Assembly (NCBI GenBank): GCA_015066095.1
Contig: SVPC01000002.1
Location: 48,273-112,272, forward strand
DNA: 64,000 bases
Reading direction: 5' to 3'
Source of the DNA: Oscillospiraceae bacterium
GTDB taxonomy: Bacteria > Bacillota > Clostridia > Oscillospirales > Acutalibacteraceae
The translations under genes were made by a program, and so were the position numbers. Within the stretch, counting starts at the first letter, position 1. Every line of letters starts with the position of its first letter. The notes beneath the pieces are model-generated. The model was given only the letters and a program-made list of their open reading frames with translations, had not been told where the DNA came from and made no database searches. Shown one piece after another: positions 1-8,605 of this stretch.

Positions 1-752
1 TTGTGGGAGTCTTTTTCGCAAATAATGGTGGCTTCCACCTCGACAATCGGCTCACCGAGTGTAGTATCGCGTTCAAAAAAGCGTTCTAAATCCACCGCAA
101 TACCGTGCGGTACTTCTTTGTCAAGTGTGCGAAGCAATTTTTCGCGTATCATTTCGGCAACCATAACCTTTTCAGGTTGGTCGGTAACATCGTCATCGGG
201 GAAATAATGTACCGACGGCTTTGAAAATTTGCCAAGTTCATTAAGTAAAATATTCACACCGTCACCCGTCTTAGCAGAAAGCGGAATTACGGTTTCAAAA
301 TTGAACTCTTTGGTGTATGCGGTAATAAGGGTTAAAAGTTCTTCTTTTTTCTCTAATAAATCTATCTTATTTATTACAAGAACCGCCTTAAGTTTACGCT
401 TTTTAAGCTCTGTTATCAGTTCCATTTCGGCAGGGGGTAAATTATCCCCATCAAAACCGAATTTCGGGTTGGCTTCCACCACCAAAACTGCCGCATCAAC
501 ATCACTCATACCGTCACTTACGGCTTTGTTCATATTCTTGTCAAGTTGATTTCTGGCTCTGTGAAAACCTGGGGTATCAATAAAAACAATTTGATTTTCG
601 CCCTCGGTCTTTATACCCATAATTTTAGTGCGCGTAGTCTGTGGCTTGTCCGATACAATCGCCACTTTTTGACCTAAAATTTTATTCATTAGTGAAGATT
701 TACCCACATTGGGTCTTCCGATAATTGTAATAAATGCAGATGTTTGTTTCAT
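1..752 (-). CDS. era: GTPase Era (3' end cut by window edge)
   Basis: Era is a membrane-associated GTPase that binds the 3' end of 16S rRNA and helps 30S subunit assembly. Reading the minus strand from ATG at 752 gives a G1 P-loop GRPNVGKS (about residues 12-19), the switch region TTRTK, G3 DTPG, G4 NKID and a G5-like SAK. About 250 codons are present; the family is near 300 residues, so the C-terminal part of the KH RNA-binding domain lies beyond position 1. It starts 3 bases after the ybeY stop, so the two are probably co-transcribed, and this is the last gene of the phoH-ybeY-era cluster visible here. Confidence 0.95.
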   Translation of the reverse strand, partial: MKQTSAFITIIGRPNVGKSSLMNKILGQKVAIVSDKPQTTRTKIMGIKTEGENQIVFIDTPGFHRARNQLDKNMNKAVSDGMSDVDAAVLVVEANPKFGFDGDNLPPAEMELITELKKRKLKAVLVINKIDLLEKKEELLTLITAYTKEFNFETVIPLSAKTGDGVNILLNELGKFSKPSVHYFPDDDVTDQPEKVMVAEMIREKLLRTLDKEVPHGIAVDLERFFERDTTLGEPIVEVEATIICEKDSH

Positions 753-755
753 AAT

Positions 756-1238
756 TTACACCTTATTGATAGCTAAACCTAATAAATCAAGTATAGCTTC
801 TTCCTTTTCTCTCATAATAGCCTGTTCCATACCGCCGTTTACGTGGTCGTAACCCAAAAGGTGAAGCATAGAATGTACTGTCAAAAACGCGAGTTCACGT
901 TCAAAAGAATGGCCGTAAAGATTTGCCTGTGCTTCGGCGTGTTCATAGGAAATCACAATATCGCCCAGCATATATGCCCCGTTTTCGGGGTTTATATCAT
1001 ACTCACCGTTTTCACCCAAAGGGAAAGACAACACATCGGTCGATGCATCTATATTCCTGTAATCGCGGTTCATTTCTTTTATAATCTCATCATTTACAAT
1101 GCTCACATCTATCTGTGAAGGCTCACAAAACCCCTCGTATGCCAAGGTGGCATTACACGCCTTTCTTATAAGCAAACGGCAACCCGTAGGCAATTTAAAG
1201 CCTTTTTGTTTAACCGAAATATTAACCTTTACGCTCAT
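756..1238 (-). CDS. ybeY: Endoribonuclease YbeY, rRNA maturation factor
   Basis: YbeY is a zinc-dependent endoribonuclease for 16S rRNA 3' processing and ribosome quality control. The family metal motif HSMLHLLGYDH is present in the C-terminal half, and the length of 160 residues is typical. The frame can be extended to 1259, but the ATG at 1238 is preferred because GGAGAG lies about 5 bases upstream of it, and the protein then begins MSVKVNISVKQ. It overlaps the end of phoH by 17 bases, a usual arrangement of translationally coupled phoH-ybeY genes. Confidence 0.95.
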   Translation of the reverse strand: MSVKVNISVKQKGFKLPTGCRLLIRKACNATLAYEGFCEPSQIDVSIVNDEIIKEMNRDYRNIDASTDVLSFPLGENGEYDINPENGAYMLGDIVISYEHAEAQANLYGHSFERELAFLTVHSMLHLLGYDHVNGGMEQAIMREKEEAILDLLGLAINKV

Positions 1239-2193
1239 TTTTCTCTCCGTTTCTTTCATACGCTTTAATAATTTCCTGTACCAATCGATGACGGACTACA
1301 TCCTTTTCATTAAGCCTGCATATTGCAATATCGTCAATACCTTTAAGAATCCTTACCGCATCTTTAAGACCCGATTTTTTACCGTCGGGCAGGTCGATTT
1401 GGGTAATATCACCCGTAACTACCGCTTTAGAATTAAAGCCCAAACGGGTTAAAAACATTTTCATTTGTTCGCTTGTGGTGTTTTGCGCTTCGTCAAGGAT
1501 AATAAAACTATCGTCAAGTGTTCTTCCGCGCATATACGCCAAAGGTGCTACCTCAATGTCACCGCGCTCAACATACTTTTGAAAATTTTCAGAACCCAAC
1601 ATTTCGAACAAAGCATCATATAAAGGGCGCAAATACGGGTCTATTTTCTGTTGCAAATCACCCGGCAAAAACCCTAATCTTTCACCTGCTTCTACTGCAG
1701 GACGGGTTAAAATAATGCGGTTTACGGTTTTGGCTCTAAAAGCAGACACCGCCTGTGCCACAGCCAAGTAGGTTTTACCCGTACCGGCAGGACCTACACC
1801 GATTGTTATAGTATTGTTTTTTATAGCGTCTATATATTTACGCTGACCGAGTGTTTTTGCCTTTACCGGTTTACCCGACGCAGTAATGCAGACACAATCA
1901 GCCGAATATAAACCGTCTATCTGATTGTCTTCGCCGTCGGCCACAAGACTCACCGCATAATCGACATTTTGCTTACCTATTTGCTCACCTTTGTTTATCA
2001 TTTTAATCAAACATTCGATAGTTTTTACCGCTGACATAACATCTTCCGGTTCGCCCTTAACCTTAACACTGCTACCGTGCGAAGTAATAACCACCGAATA
2101 TTTTTTCTCGATTTCTTTTATGTTTTCATCAAAATTACCGAACAAATTTACAAGTTGTTCTATTCTTTCGGTATCTATCGTTTTTTCGAACAT
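1222..2193 (-). CDS. phoH: PhoH-family ATPase
   Basis: This is a PhoH-like (PhoL) P-loop ATPase of about 323 residues with an N-terminal KH-like region and a C-terminal ATPase domain. Walker A is GPAGTGKT near residue 135, and the Walker B region reads FIILDEAQN. The family is linked to RNA metabolism, and its neighbours YbeY and Era are both ribosome biogenesis factors. A TTG at 2205 is in frame, but the ATG at 2193 has GGAGAAG at the right distance and is chosen. No promoter was firmly identified; the AT-rich stretch just upstream is compatible with one. Confidence 0.93.
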   Translation of the reverse strand: MFEKTIDTERIEQLVNLFGNFDENIKEIEKKYSVVITSHGSSVKVKGEPEDVMSAVKTIECLIKMINKGEQIGKQNVDYAVSLVADGEDNQIDGLYSADCVCITASGKPVKAKTLGQRKYIDAIKNNTITIGVGPAGTGKTYLAVAQAVSAFRAKTVNRIILTRPAVEAGERLGFLPGDLQQKIDPYLRPLYDALFEMLGSENFQKYVERGDIEVAPLAYMRGRTLDDSFIILDEAQNTTSEQMKMFLTRLGFNSKAVVTGDITQIDLPDGKKSGLKDAVRILKGIDDIAICRLNEKDVVRHRLVQEIIKAYERNGEKNERKG

Positions 2194-2407
2194 ACACTTC
2201 TCCAAAATAATATAATCTATATTATTATATCATAATATTACGAATTTTCAAACATTTATTAAATTATAATTTCAAAAAGAAAAAATTATAGTTTGTCGCG
2301 TGCCGCGACAGGCAATTACGCCTTTACACTTAATAAAATCTCAACCCCTTATCCCCGACCATATAGACACATATGAATTGTAGTTTATCGGGGAGATAAA
2401 AAACAAA

Positions 2408-2536
2408 AAGCCTCCCTTGTGTAAAGGGAGGTGGGTTTGCGTAAGCAAACTCGGAGGGATTGTAATACCTTTTAAATACTAAAAAATCAAACAATCCCCC
2501 ACCGCTTCGCGGAGCCCCCTTTACACAAAGGGGCCA
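2408..2536. repeat. Dispersed palindromic repeat, full copy
   Basis: The 384-base gap between yqfD and phoH has no credible gene. It holds a long imperfect inverted repeat: the left end contains CCTCCCTTGTGTAAAGGGAG, the right end CCCCCTTTACACAAAGGGG, with GGAGGGATTGT pairing with ACAATCCCCC inside. A degenerate copy with nearly the same interior lies at 50473-50566. A short perfect palindrome (TGTCGCG, TGC, CGCGACA) sits at 2294-2310. No transposase is encoded; it looks like a small non-autonomous mobile or REP-like element. The ORF read through it is not believed. Confidence 0.75.
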
Positions 2537-2577
2537 TTGGTCTGTGCTTTTCATTAGTCCGATAAACTATAACTTTC

Positions 2578-3717
2578 CTACCCTATCATTATATTTCCCC
2601 CTGTTGTTATTTCTTTATTTTCTAAAATCACCGCTTTAAGTATTGCTGTATCTTCGTTTTGTAAAAACTCTTTTTCTTTAATTTTACCATTATACTGCTT
2701 TGCTAATTTGCTGTCTAACATATCACACGCTTTATCATAACTCAACTGTTGTGTGCTTTCTTTGTAAAAGGCAAAACGCTTGGTATAGAGCGTTATAGGT
2801 AATTTGCGCGAAAACAAAGTTGCTTGTTTTTTGTGCAGTGTAAAGGTGTATTTCCCCTTTTCACTGCCAATATAAAGCGGGATTTTAATGCCAAAAAACT
2901 CCAACACACTTTTTTCTTTTATCTTTCCCGTAGGATATTTCACCTTATTATTAAGTGCCTGTTCAAGCAGTATCTCTGTTTCGCAATCCGCTTTTATTTT
3001 ACCAATAGAATGTACAAATTTTGTGCCACTTTGATTTTCTATTATACCCGATACCAAAACATCGCCTTTGCTTACTACATCGCCCACTTTTACAAGGCAG
3101 TTTCCTGCCGTTACATCTATATGGGTTATAATGCCGTCAGAAGTTGATACCAAATTACACGGAACAGAGTTATCTTCTTGTTTTTGTTTGATTTCAGTAA
3201 CATTCACAGTAAGGCAACTGCCCTCCACATTAAGACTTGCCCATGCGAGTTTATCGCATTTTAAAAGCAACTCCTGTGCTAATGCTTTAGCCTTTATATT
3301 CTTTGAACTCATACCCGTATGAATTCCTAATTCCTGACACGATGCTATAATTTCCTGTTCTTTCACAGTTTTTAGCCCCTCAACCTCTATTACCCATATA
3401 TGTCCCGACATAACATACAAAAAAACAAAAAATACAATAATTCCGCTAAAAACACCGAATCTTTTATTGTAACGCTTTATAAAAAACGGAAAACCCTTTT
3501 TATCAATTATGTGTACCCTTATACCGCTTTTACGAAGTATAGCGGGTAATTTCAAAAAGTCTTTAACCAACATTTTACAGCGAATTCTCTGCTTAACATA
3601 TCTTGCCGACCAAATATTTATGCCACTTTTCGAGCAAATATTTAAAACCTTTTCAGGGTAAATGCCGTAAAATTCCACCTCTAAAACACCGCAAAAAAAT
3701 CTATATAAAAAAAGCAT
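2578..3717 (-). CDS. yqfD: Sporulation protein YqfD
   Basis: YqfD is a membrane protein needed for sporulation in Bacillus and conserved in spore-forming Firmicutes. The 379-residue product has an N-terminal cytoplasmic part of about 90 residues, one membrane segment (GIIVFFVFLYVMSGHIWVI, near residues 93-112), then an extracytoplasmic POTRA-like region starting VEGLKTVKEQEI and a beta-rich domain. The start ATG has GGGG upstream. It follows yqfC by 9 bases, matching the conserved yqfC-yqfD pair next to phoH. Its exact function is unknown. Confidence 0.92.
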   Translation of the reverse strand: MLFLYRFFCGVLEVEFYGIYPEKVLNICSKSGINIWSARYVKQRIRCKMLVKDFLKLPAILRKSGIRVHIIDKKGFPFFIKRYNKRFGVFSGIIVFFVFLYVMSGHIWVIEVEGLKTVKEQEIIASCQELGIHTGMSSKNIKAKALAQELLLKCDKLAWASLNVEGSCLTVNVTEIKQKQEDNSVPCNLVSTSDGIITHIDVTAGNCLVKVGDVVSKGDVLVSGIIENQSGTKFVHSIGKIKADCETEILLEQALNNKVKYPTGKIKEKSVLEFFGIKIPLYIGSEKGKYTFTLHKKQATLFSRKLPITLYTKRFAFYKESTQQLSYDKACDMLDSKLAKQYNGKIKEKEFLQNEDTAILKAVILENKEITTGGNIMIG

Positions 3718-3726
3718 ACTAAACCC

Positions 3727-4023
3727 CTACTCACAAAACTCCAAAGTTGATATTTTACCGCCCACGGTTATAGTGTTTTCTTCGAAAGAACTAATATCAA
3801 AATCACTGCCGCAAAGTATTAGTGCGCCATTTTTAAGCCTCAGTTTCAAGTAATTTTGGTTATACTCATAAACGCCTAAACACCCCTCAATAATAATGCG
3901 TTTATTGCCAAACATTTCAATCTGCGGACCTTTCAAAAATTCTTTTTCAATACCGTCTGCCATAGAAAAAATTTTCCATTTTTCTTTCTTTTTACTGCTT
4001 TCTACCTTTAATCGTTTTGCCAA
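3727..4023 (-). CDS. yqfC: Sporulation protein YqfC (YabP-like)
   Basis: This 98-residue basic-then-beta-rich protein matches the YqfC/YabP family of small sporulation proteins: a charged N-terminus, then alternating short hydrophobic strands with an ILCGSDFDISSFEEN-type C-terminal half. The start is a TTG at 4023, supported by GGGGGAG eight bases upstream; the nearby ATG at 4032 is in another frame. The gene is directly upstream of yqfD, as in Bacillus. In known species yqfCD are read by mother-cell RNA polymerase; no such promoter was securely recognised here. Confidence 0.85.
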   Translation of the reverse strand: MAKRLKVESSKKKEKWKIFSMADGIEKEFLKGPQIEMFGNKRIIIEGCLGVYEYNQNYLKLRLKNGALILCGSDFDISSFEENTITVGGKISTLEFCE

Positions 4024-4086
4024 TGCCCCATCTCCCCCGTAATAATGCTATGTGTAAATAAATAAAATAATTCATAGGTGATAAAT

Positions 4087-5124
4087 ATGAAAAAATTTAT
4101 ATATACCATAAGCACAGTTTCAGTAATTATTTTGGCGGTCTTACTGCTTGAACACCCTTTAATATGCAAAGAAGCAATTGCAAGAGGTCTTGGGCTTTGC
4201 ACACAGATAATCATACCTTCCCTATTCCCCTTTACATTTTGTGTTTTATTTTTACAACGCGCTTTAGCGGTAAAAAACACCAATTTAAAAAATCTTTACC
4301 GTTTTAAATTTTTGGGGTTGCCACCATCTCTTTTTATTATTTTTTTATTATCGCTTATAGGCGGTTATCCCATAGGCGCAAAATTACTCGCCGAATCTGA
4401 TGCCACACCCGAAACCGCCTCTGTTATGATTAATTTCTGTGTTAATGCAGGACCTGCTTTTATAATTTCCGCCGTAGGAAGCGGTGTTTTTTCTTCGCCA
4501 CAAATCGGTGTTATTCTGCTTATCTCCCACATAATACCGCCATTTATAATCGCCTTTATTTCACGTAAAAAATTGAATATATGCCAAAATCAAAAGCAAC
4601 CGACCCATTTAAGTTTTAGTGATAATTTTATATTATCCGCAACCCAAAGCGCTTCGGCGCTTAAGAGCATTTGCATTTATGTATTGCTTTTTTCTGTGGT
4701 TTGCGCGTACATAAACAAATTAGGTCAATCTATACCGTTTATAAAGCAAATCGGAATATTTTTAGAGGTTACAAACGGCTTAACACTCACCAAAAATATT
4801 TATATAGTTTCGGCTTTACTGGGTTTTGGCGGTATAAGTGTATGGTTTCAAATTTTTGCCCTTATAAAACAAAAAAGACCAAACCTGTTAAAGTTTAGTC
4901 TATGGCGCATTTTTCACGCATTATCGAGTGCCGGTATAACTTTTATGTTAGTAAAGATATTTCGTCCGCAAATCCCCACCCTTTCAAACGGTATTTCATC
5001 AAACTTCTCACCCTTTAGCACTTCCGCCGCCGTAGGTATTTCGCTGATAATTATGGGTATTTTACTGTTAATATCTATAGGAGATAAAAAATATACTGGA
5101 AAATTACTTGACGATATAGTATAA
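4087..5124 (+). CDS. ylbJ: YlbJ/SpoVV-type sporulation membrane protein
   Basis: A 345-residue polytopic membrane protein with a nucleoside-recognition (Gate) fold, including LSLIGGYPIGAKLL and the MINFCVNAGPAFI segment typical of YlbJ. In Bacillus YlbJ (SpoVV) is needed to move dipicolinate into the developing spore; that role is inferred here. About 8-9 membrane segments can be seen. The start is the ATG at 4087, with AGGTG six bases upstream; a GTG at 4078 is inside that site. It is divergent from yqfC. dpaA-dpaB, which make dipicolinate, are 27 kb away in the same window. Confidence 0.88.
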   Translation: MKKFIYTISTVSVIILAVLLLEHPLICKEAIARGLGLCTQIIIPSLFPFTFCVLFLQRALAVKNTNLKNLYRFKFLGLPPSLFIIFLLSLIGGYPIGAKLLAESDATPETASVMINFCVNAGPAFIISAVGSGVFSSPQIGVILLISHIIPPFIIAFISRKKLNICQNQKQPTHLSFSDNFILSATQSASALKSICIYVLLFSVVCAYINKLGQSIPFIKQIGIFLEVTNGLTLTKNIYIVSALLGFGGISVWFQIFALIKQKRPNLLKFSLWRIFHALSSAGITFMLVKIFRPQIPTLSNGISSNFSPFSTSAAVGISLIIMGILLLISIGDKKYTGKLLDDIV

Positions 5125-5146
5125 TAATTTCAAAGGATGTGCAAAA

Positions 5147-5362
5147 ATGAGTAAAATCGGTTTTAATAAAAAATTACAAAAATCTTGCGCTTATTGTGTT
5201 CACAGCGCAAAACTTGAAATGACAAACGAAACAATCTGTAAAAAACGCGGTGTTATGGATGAGCGTGATTATTGCCGCAGTTATAAATACGACCCATTAA
5301 AACGCGAGCCGCAAAGGGTAAAAATTTCGGATAATTACTCCGCAGAAGATTTTAAATTGTAA
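5147..5362 (+). CDS. Small Cys-rich hypothetical protein
   Basis: A 71-residue hydrophilic protein with four cysteines, CAYC near residue 14 and two more in ICKKRG and DYCRSYK. The pattern suggests a small metal-binding fold, but no named family is recognised. AAAGGATG lies ahead of the ATG. It is 22 bases downstream of ylbJ and probably in the same transcript; the gene at 5376 follows 13 bases later. The composition fits a real gene rather than a chance ORF. Confidence 0.75.
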   Translation: MSKIGFNKKLQKSCAYCVHSAKLEMTNETICKKRGVMDERDYCRSYKYDPLKREPQRVKISDNYSAEDFKL

Positions 5363-5375
5363 GGAGATTGAAAAA

Positions 5376-5720
5376 ATGTATAATAATATAAGCGGCAAAA
5401 TCAAAAGTTTAGCAAAATTTTTATTTGGACTTTTCGCGATGTTAGGTATCGCTTCAGGTTTAGTGTTATTATTTATTGGATTAACAGAATCGGTAAATGA
5501 TTTTATTATTAGTGGTATTATTACTATCATAGTAGTACCAATTATTGCTTGGATTTCCACTTGGCTTTTGTATGGGTTTGGCGAATTAATAGAAAAGACT
5601 TGTATTATAGCCGAAAATACGGAAAATCTCCGATATATTTCCCCTGAATTTTTTAAAAAAACAGATAGGCGATATATTAAAGAACTCGAAGAACTACAAT
5701 CAAAGCTCATAATGAAATAA
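5376..5720 (+). CDS. Small membrane protein, unknown function
   Basis: This 114-residue protein has two membrane helices (about residues 17-40 and 43-68) and a charged C-terminal tail of about 40 residues ending KELEELQSKLIMK. A good AAGGAG site is placed before the ATG. It is the last gene of the ylbJ group, followed by a strong terminator. No function is assigned. Confidence 0.75.
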   Translation: MYNNISGKIKSLAKFLFGLFAMLGIASGLVLLFIGLTESVNDFIISGIITIIVVPIIAWISTWLLYGFGELIEKTCIIAENTENLRYISPEFFKKTDRRYIKELEELQSKLIMK

Positions 5721-5743
5721 TTGTAATTCTGTTATATAAAATC

Positions 5744-5770
5744 AAAACCTCCGCTTTGGCGGAGGTTTTT
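5744..5770. terminator. Bidirectional intrinsic terminator
   Basis: AAAACCTCCGC, TTT, GCGGAGGTTTTT form a perfect hairpin flanked by A and T runs on both sides. It serves the plus-strand gene ending at 5720 and the minus-strand gene ending at 5775. Confidence 0.9.
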
Positions 5771-5774
5771 AGTA

Positions 5775-7412
5775 TTATTTAAACTCTATTTTTTCTATCA
5801 CATTACCCTTTAAGACAAGTTCTACGGTTTGACCTGCTTTAGCAAAAGGTAATAAATCCGACTTTGTAACAACTGCGGTATAGATTGCTTCATCATCTGC
5901 AAATTTTAGATAATACACAGTATTACCGCTCACCACAGCAGAATTTATATTTTCAATAACCTTTACAATCTTTTCCGGCTCTTGTTCAGGCTCATCACTA
6001 ACATTTTCGGTCTTGAGTTTAGAAATATAGTCCTCTCTCGCACTCTCAACCGTACTGCCCGTACCCACTATCTGATACTGATTAACATCAACAAAAGCGT
6101 ACATCTTGACAAGCCCTGCCGCGTCTTTAAGCGACATAAAATAGGTTGGTCTGTCCGAAACATTTAAAAGTAGTGGGAATGTAGAGGTATAATTAAGATG
6201 CTGTACCTGACCCTCGGCAGAATCCATTGCCGAATATTCTTCTGCACCCGGAATAGTGTAGAATTTAGTAGCCTTGGTACGTAAATTTGTTAGCACAAAA
6301 CCAACATTCGACTCGTCACTTGTTACCGATGTCATACCTGTGTAAAGATACACATCATCATCTATAGCCAAGTAATTATGGCCGTCGGTCGGCTGTAATA
6401 CACCACTTTGACCAAAAATCGAATTGAAAAAGCCCGAGCGGTATTTACCGTTGTAATTAAGTTGTTCAAGTATCATACTTGAATTATAAACTTGGTCTAC
6501 CCAAGTGGGTATTTCATCAATTTTATAATACTTGCTTTCACCTGTTTGCGCGTTCATAAGCACCGCGCCGTCTATATCGCTGCCACTCCAAAAACCGATT
6601 TTAAAATCTATAACAGACGCCACCCAGTAAGGTGTGCCGTTATCGTCAATTTCAAATGAAACATTATCAAATATTTTAGTGGGATATTTAAAACGCAAAG
6701 CACGGGTAAGGTCGCGCATAAAATACTCGCCTTCCGAGTACATTATGCCTTCACTGAGCCTTACAAGACGGGTTTCCTGTGTGGTCATATCCACCGTAAT
6801 ATAAGCAGGTATACCTTCGCTTTGGTTATTAAACCACTTTATAATATCACCGTACATAAGCGGTGTTACGCGGACAGGTCTGCCCTTGTAATTTATTTGG
6901 GTATAAATGTCCTGAATCTCAAACTGCGAAACCAAATCTGCCATTTCGCCAAGTTTTCTTTGCCCCAGTCGTGTGGCGGTATCTTTATCAACCACAGGAA
7001 TTTGCTCTTGATTTATCTCGGCAACATCAGTGACGAAATCACCGTCTTTTAAGGTAATAAGCTGATTATAGCTTTTAGCATTAAACAACTCACTGCCCAC
7101 AATAGACATAACAGCGCTTAAAACCACAAGACTTAAAACACTTATAACAGCAAACTTTATGGGTTTTGCCATCTTTTTAAAGCCTATCTTGGGAACACCT
7201 ACAACATTTTCAGGCGATTTCATCTCTTTGATAGCGGCAATCAACTGCGAAAAAGCGTTTATAGCCACACTTACCACAATAATAAAGCCTATAAAAAACC
7301 AAAAATCACGGCTTTGTAAATTTATGGGCGGTAAAGCAAACCAATAATAAAGCGCAATTATAACTATCGTTACTGCCCACTTTATAACTGATGCTAATAT
7401 TCCTTTTTTCAT
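5775..7412 (-). CDS. Conserved large membrane protein of unknown function
   Basis: A 545-residue protein with three N-terminal membrane helices (about residues 5-27, 35-58 and 82-108) and a large domain after them, probably outside the membrane. From memory it resembles a widespread Firmicutes family that carries uninformative names; motifs such as INYKGRPVRVTPL and EYSAMDSAEGQVQHL look highly conserved. The far C-terminus (about 455-545) looks like a small beta-barrel. The start is the ATG at 7412, with AGGAG eight bases upstream; a GTG at 7421 overlaps that site. No catalytic motif was seen. Confidence 0.85.
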   Translation of the reverse strand: MKKGILASVIKWAVTIVIIALYYWFALPPINLQSRDFWFFIGFIIVVSVAINAFSQLIAAIKEMKSPENVVGVPKIGFKKMAKPIKFAVISVLSLVVLSAVMSIVGSELFNAKSYNQLITLKDGDFVTDVAEINQEQIPVVDKDTATRLGQRKLGEMADLVSQFEIQDIYTQINYKGRPVRVTPLMYGDIIKWFNNQSEGIPAYITVDMTTQETRLVRLSEGIMYSEGEYFMRDLTRALRFKYPTKIFDNVSFEIDDNGTPYWVASVIDFKIGFWSGSDIDGAVLMNAQTGESKYYKIDEIPTWVDQVYNSSMILEQLNYNGKYRSGFFNSIFGQSGVLQPTDGHNYLAIDDDVYLYTGMTSVTSDESNVGFVLTNLRTKATKFYTIPGAEEYSAMDSAEGQVQHLNYTSTFPLLLNVSDRPTYFMSLKDAAGLVKMYAFVDVNQYQIVGTGSTVESAREDYISKLKTENVSDEPEQEPEKIVKVIENINSAVVSGNTVYYLKFADDEAIYTAVVTKSDLLPFAKAGQTVELVLKGNVIEKIEFK

Positions 7413-7479
7413 ACAGTACACTCCTGAAAATTTTATATATTAAAAATACCATAATTTTGAATTTATGTCAAATATATCA

Positions 7480-7508
7480 TTGCAAAATTGCATAGTTTAA
7501 AGTATAAT
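7480..7508 (+). promoter_or_regulatory. Sigma-A type promoter of the 7530 gene
   Basis: TTGCAA at 7480-7485 and TATAAT at 7503-7508 are separated by 17 bases. The transcript would start near 7515 and cover the flavin reductase and yfcE genes. Confidence 0.7.
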
Positions 7509-7529
7509 GTTTTTTGGAGAGTGACAGCG

Positions 7530-8027
7530 ATGTTTGATGAAATAAGTATTAAAAGCGTTAAGAAAAATCTTGTAAAAGCAATTGCCGACGAATGGATGCT
7601 CATTACCGCCGGTGACAAAGACGGATATAATATGATGACCGCATCATGGGGCTTTTTAGGCGAAATGTGGGGCGAAGATACCGCTATGGTGGTAGTCCGT
7701 CCTCAAAGATATACTATGGAATTCATCAATAAAAATGACTATTTTACCATTAGTTTTTACGGCGAAAATAAAGATATTCACAAAATTTGCGGAACAAAGT
7801 CAGGCAGAGATGTCGATAAAACCGCTCTCACAGGCCTCACCCCCGTTTTCCTACATAATTCGGTCTTTTTCCGCGAAGCCAACCTTGTGCTTGTTTGTAA
7901 AAAGCAGTATGTAGGCGATATGACCGAAGATAATTTTATAGACAAGGAACCGCTTAAATGGTATGAAAACAAAGATTATCACAAAATGATTTTCGGTAAA
8001 ATCGAAAAAGTTTTAGTAAAGGTATAA
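7530..8027 (+). CDS. Flavin reductase / flavoredoxin-like protein
   Basis: A 165-residue FMN-binding split-barrel protein of the flavin reductase/flavoredoxin group, with the N-terminal DGYNMMTASWG segment and the VVVRPQRYTMEFI segment typical of the family. It would bind FMN and carry electrons or reduce flavin in the cytoplasm; the substrate is unknown. The start at 7530 is chosen because GGAGAG is eight bases upstream; the frame extends to 7488 but that start has no site and lies in the promoter. The yfcE gene follows 5 bases later. Confidence 0.85.
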   Translation: MFDEISIKSVKKNLVKAIADEWMLITAGDKDGYNMMTASWGFLGEMWGEDTAMVVVRPQRYTMEFINKNDYFTISFYGENKDIHKICGTKSGRDVDKTALTGLTPVFLHNSVFFREANLVLVCKKQYVGDMTEDNFIDKEPLKWYENKDYHKMIFGKIEKVLVKV

Positions 8028-8032
8028 GAAAA

Positions 8033-8578
8033 ATGAAATTTTTAATTGCGTCTGATATTCACGGCAGTCTTAAATACTGTGAAATGCTTTTGAAAGCATT
8101 CAAACAAGAAAAAGCCGATAAAATAATATTGCTTGGTGATATTCTCTATCACGGTCCGCGTAACGATTTGCCCGAAAATTACGCACCAAAAGCCATTATT
8201 GAACTTTTAAATCCGCTTAAAGATAAATTGCTCTGTGTACGCGGTAACTGTGATACAGAAGTTGACCAAATGGTGCTTAATTTCCCCATTTTGGCAGATT
8301 ATGCCGTAATACCTGTGGGTGACAAACTTTTATATGCCACCCACGGTCATAAATACAATGCACAAACACCTCCGCCTTTAAGCAAAGGTGACCTGCTTAT
8401 CAACGGTCACACCCATGTACCCAAATGCGAGGATATGGGCGATTTCATTTATATGAATTGTGGCTCAGTTTCTATCCCTAAAGAAAATTCACCACACAGT
8501 TATATGATTTTGGAAAACGGCAAATTCCAATGGATTGACCTTGTAACAGGCGAAATTTTTAATCAATATGAAGTATAA
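8033..8578 (+). CDS. yfcE: YfcE-family metallophosphodiesterase
   Basis: A 181-residue calcineurin-like phosphoesterase. The metal-binding motifs appear in order: DIHGS, GDILYHGPRN, RGNCD, THGH and NGHTHVP. The E. coli relative YfcE hydrolyses model phosphodiesters; the natural substrate is unknown. It lies 5 bases after the flavin reductase gene in the same operon and ends in a terminator. Confidence 0.92.
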   Translation: MKFLIASDIHGSLKYCEMLLKAFKQEKADKIILLGDILYHGPRNDLPENYAPKAIIELLNPLKDKLLCVRGNCDTEVDQMVLNFPILADYAVIPVGDKLLYATHGHKYNAQTPPPLSKGDLLINGHTHVPKCEDMGDFIYMNCGSVSIPKENSPHSYMILENGKFQWIDLVTGEIFNQYEV

Positions 8579-8605
8579 AAAGCGGTGCTTTGCACCGCTT
8601 TTTAT
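8577..8605. terminator. Bidirectional terminator between yfcE and spoIIE
   Basis: AAAAAGCGGTGC, TTT, GCACCGCTTTTT form a perfect hairpin with A and T flanks, between the converging ends of yfcE and spoIIE. Confidence 0.9.

Noticed and set aside
2330..2554. Minus-strand ORF of 74 codons between yqfD and phoH
   Set aside because: It is a translation of the palindromic repeat with no ribosome site; the same reading appears wherever this repeat occurs.
4008..4283. Minus-strand ORF overlapping the yqfC start and ylbJ
   Set aside because: It lies antisense to ylbJ and uses the other frame; the TTG start of yqfC with GGGGGAG explains the region.
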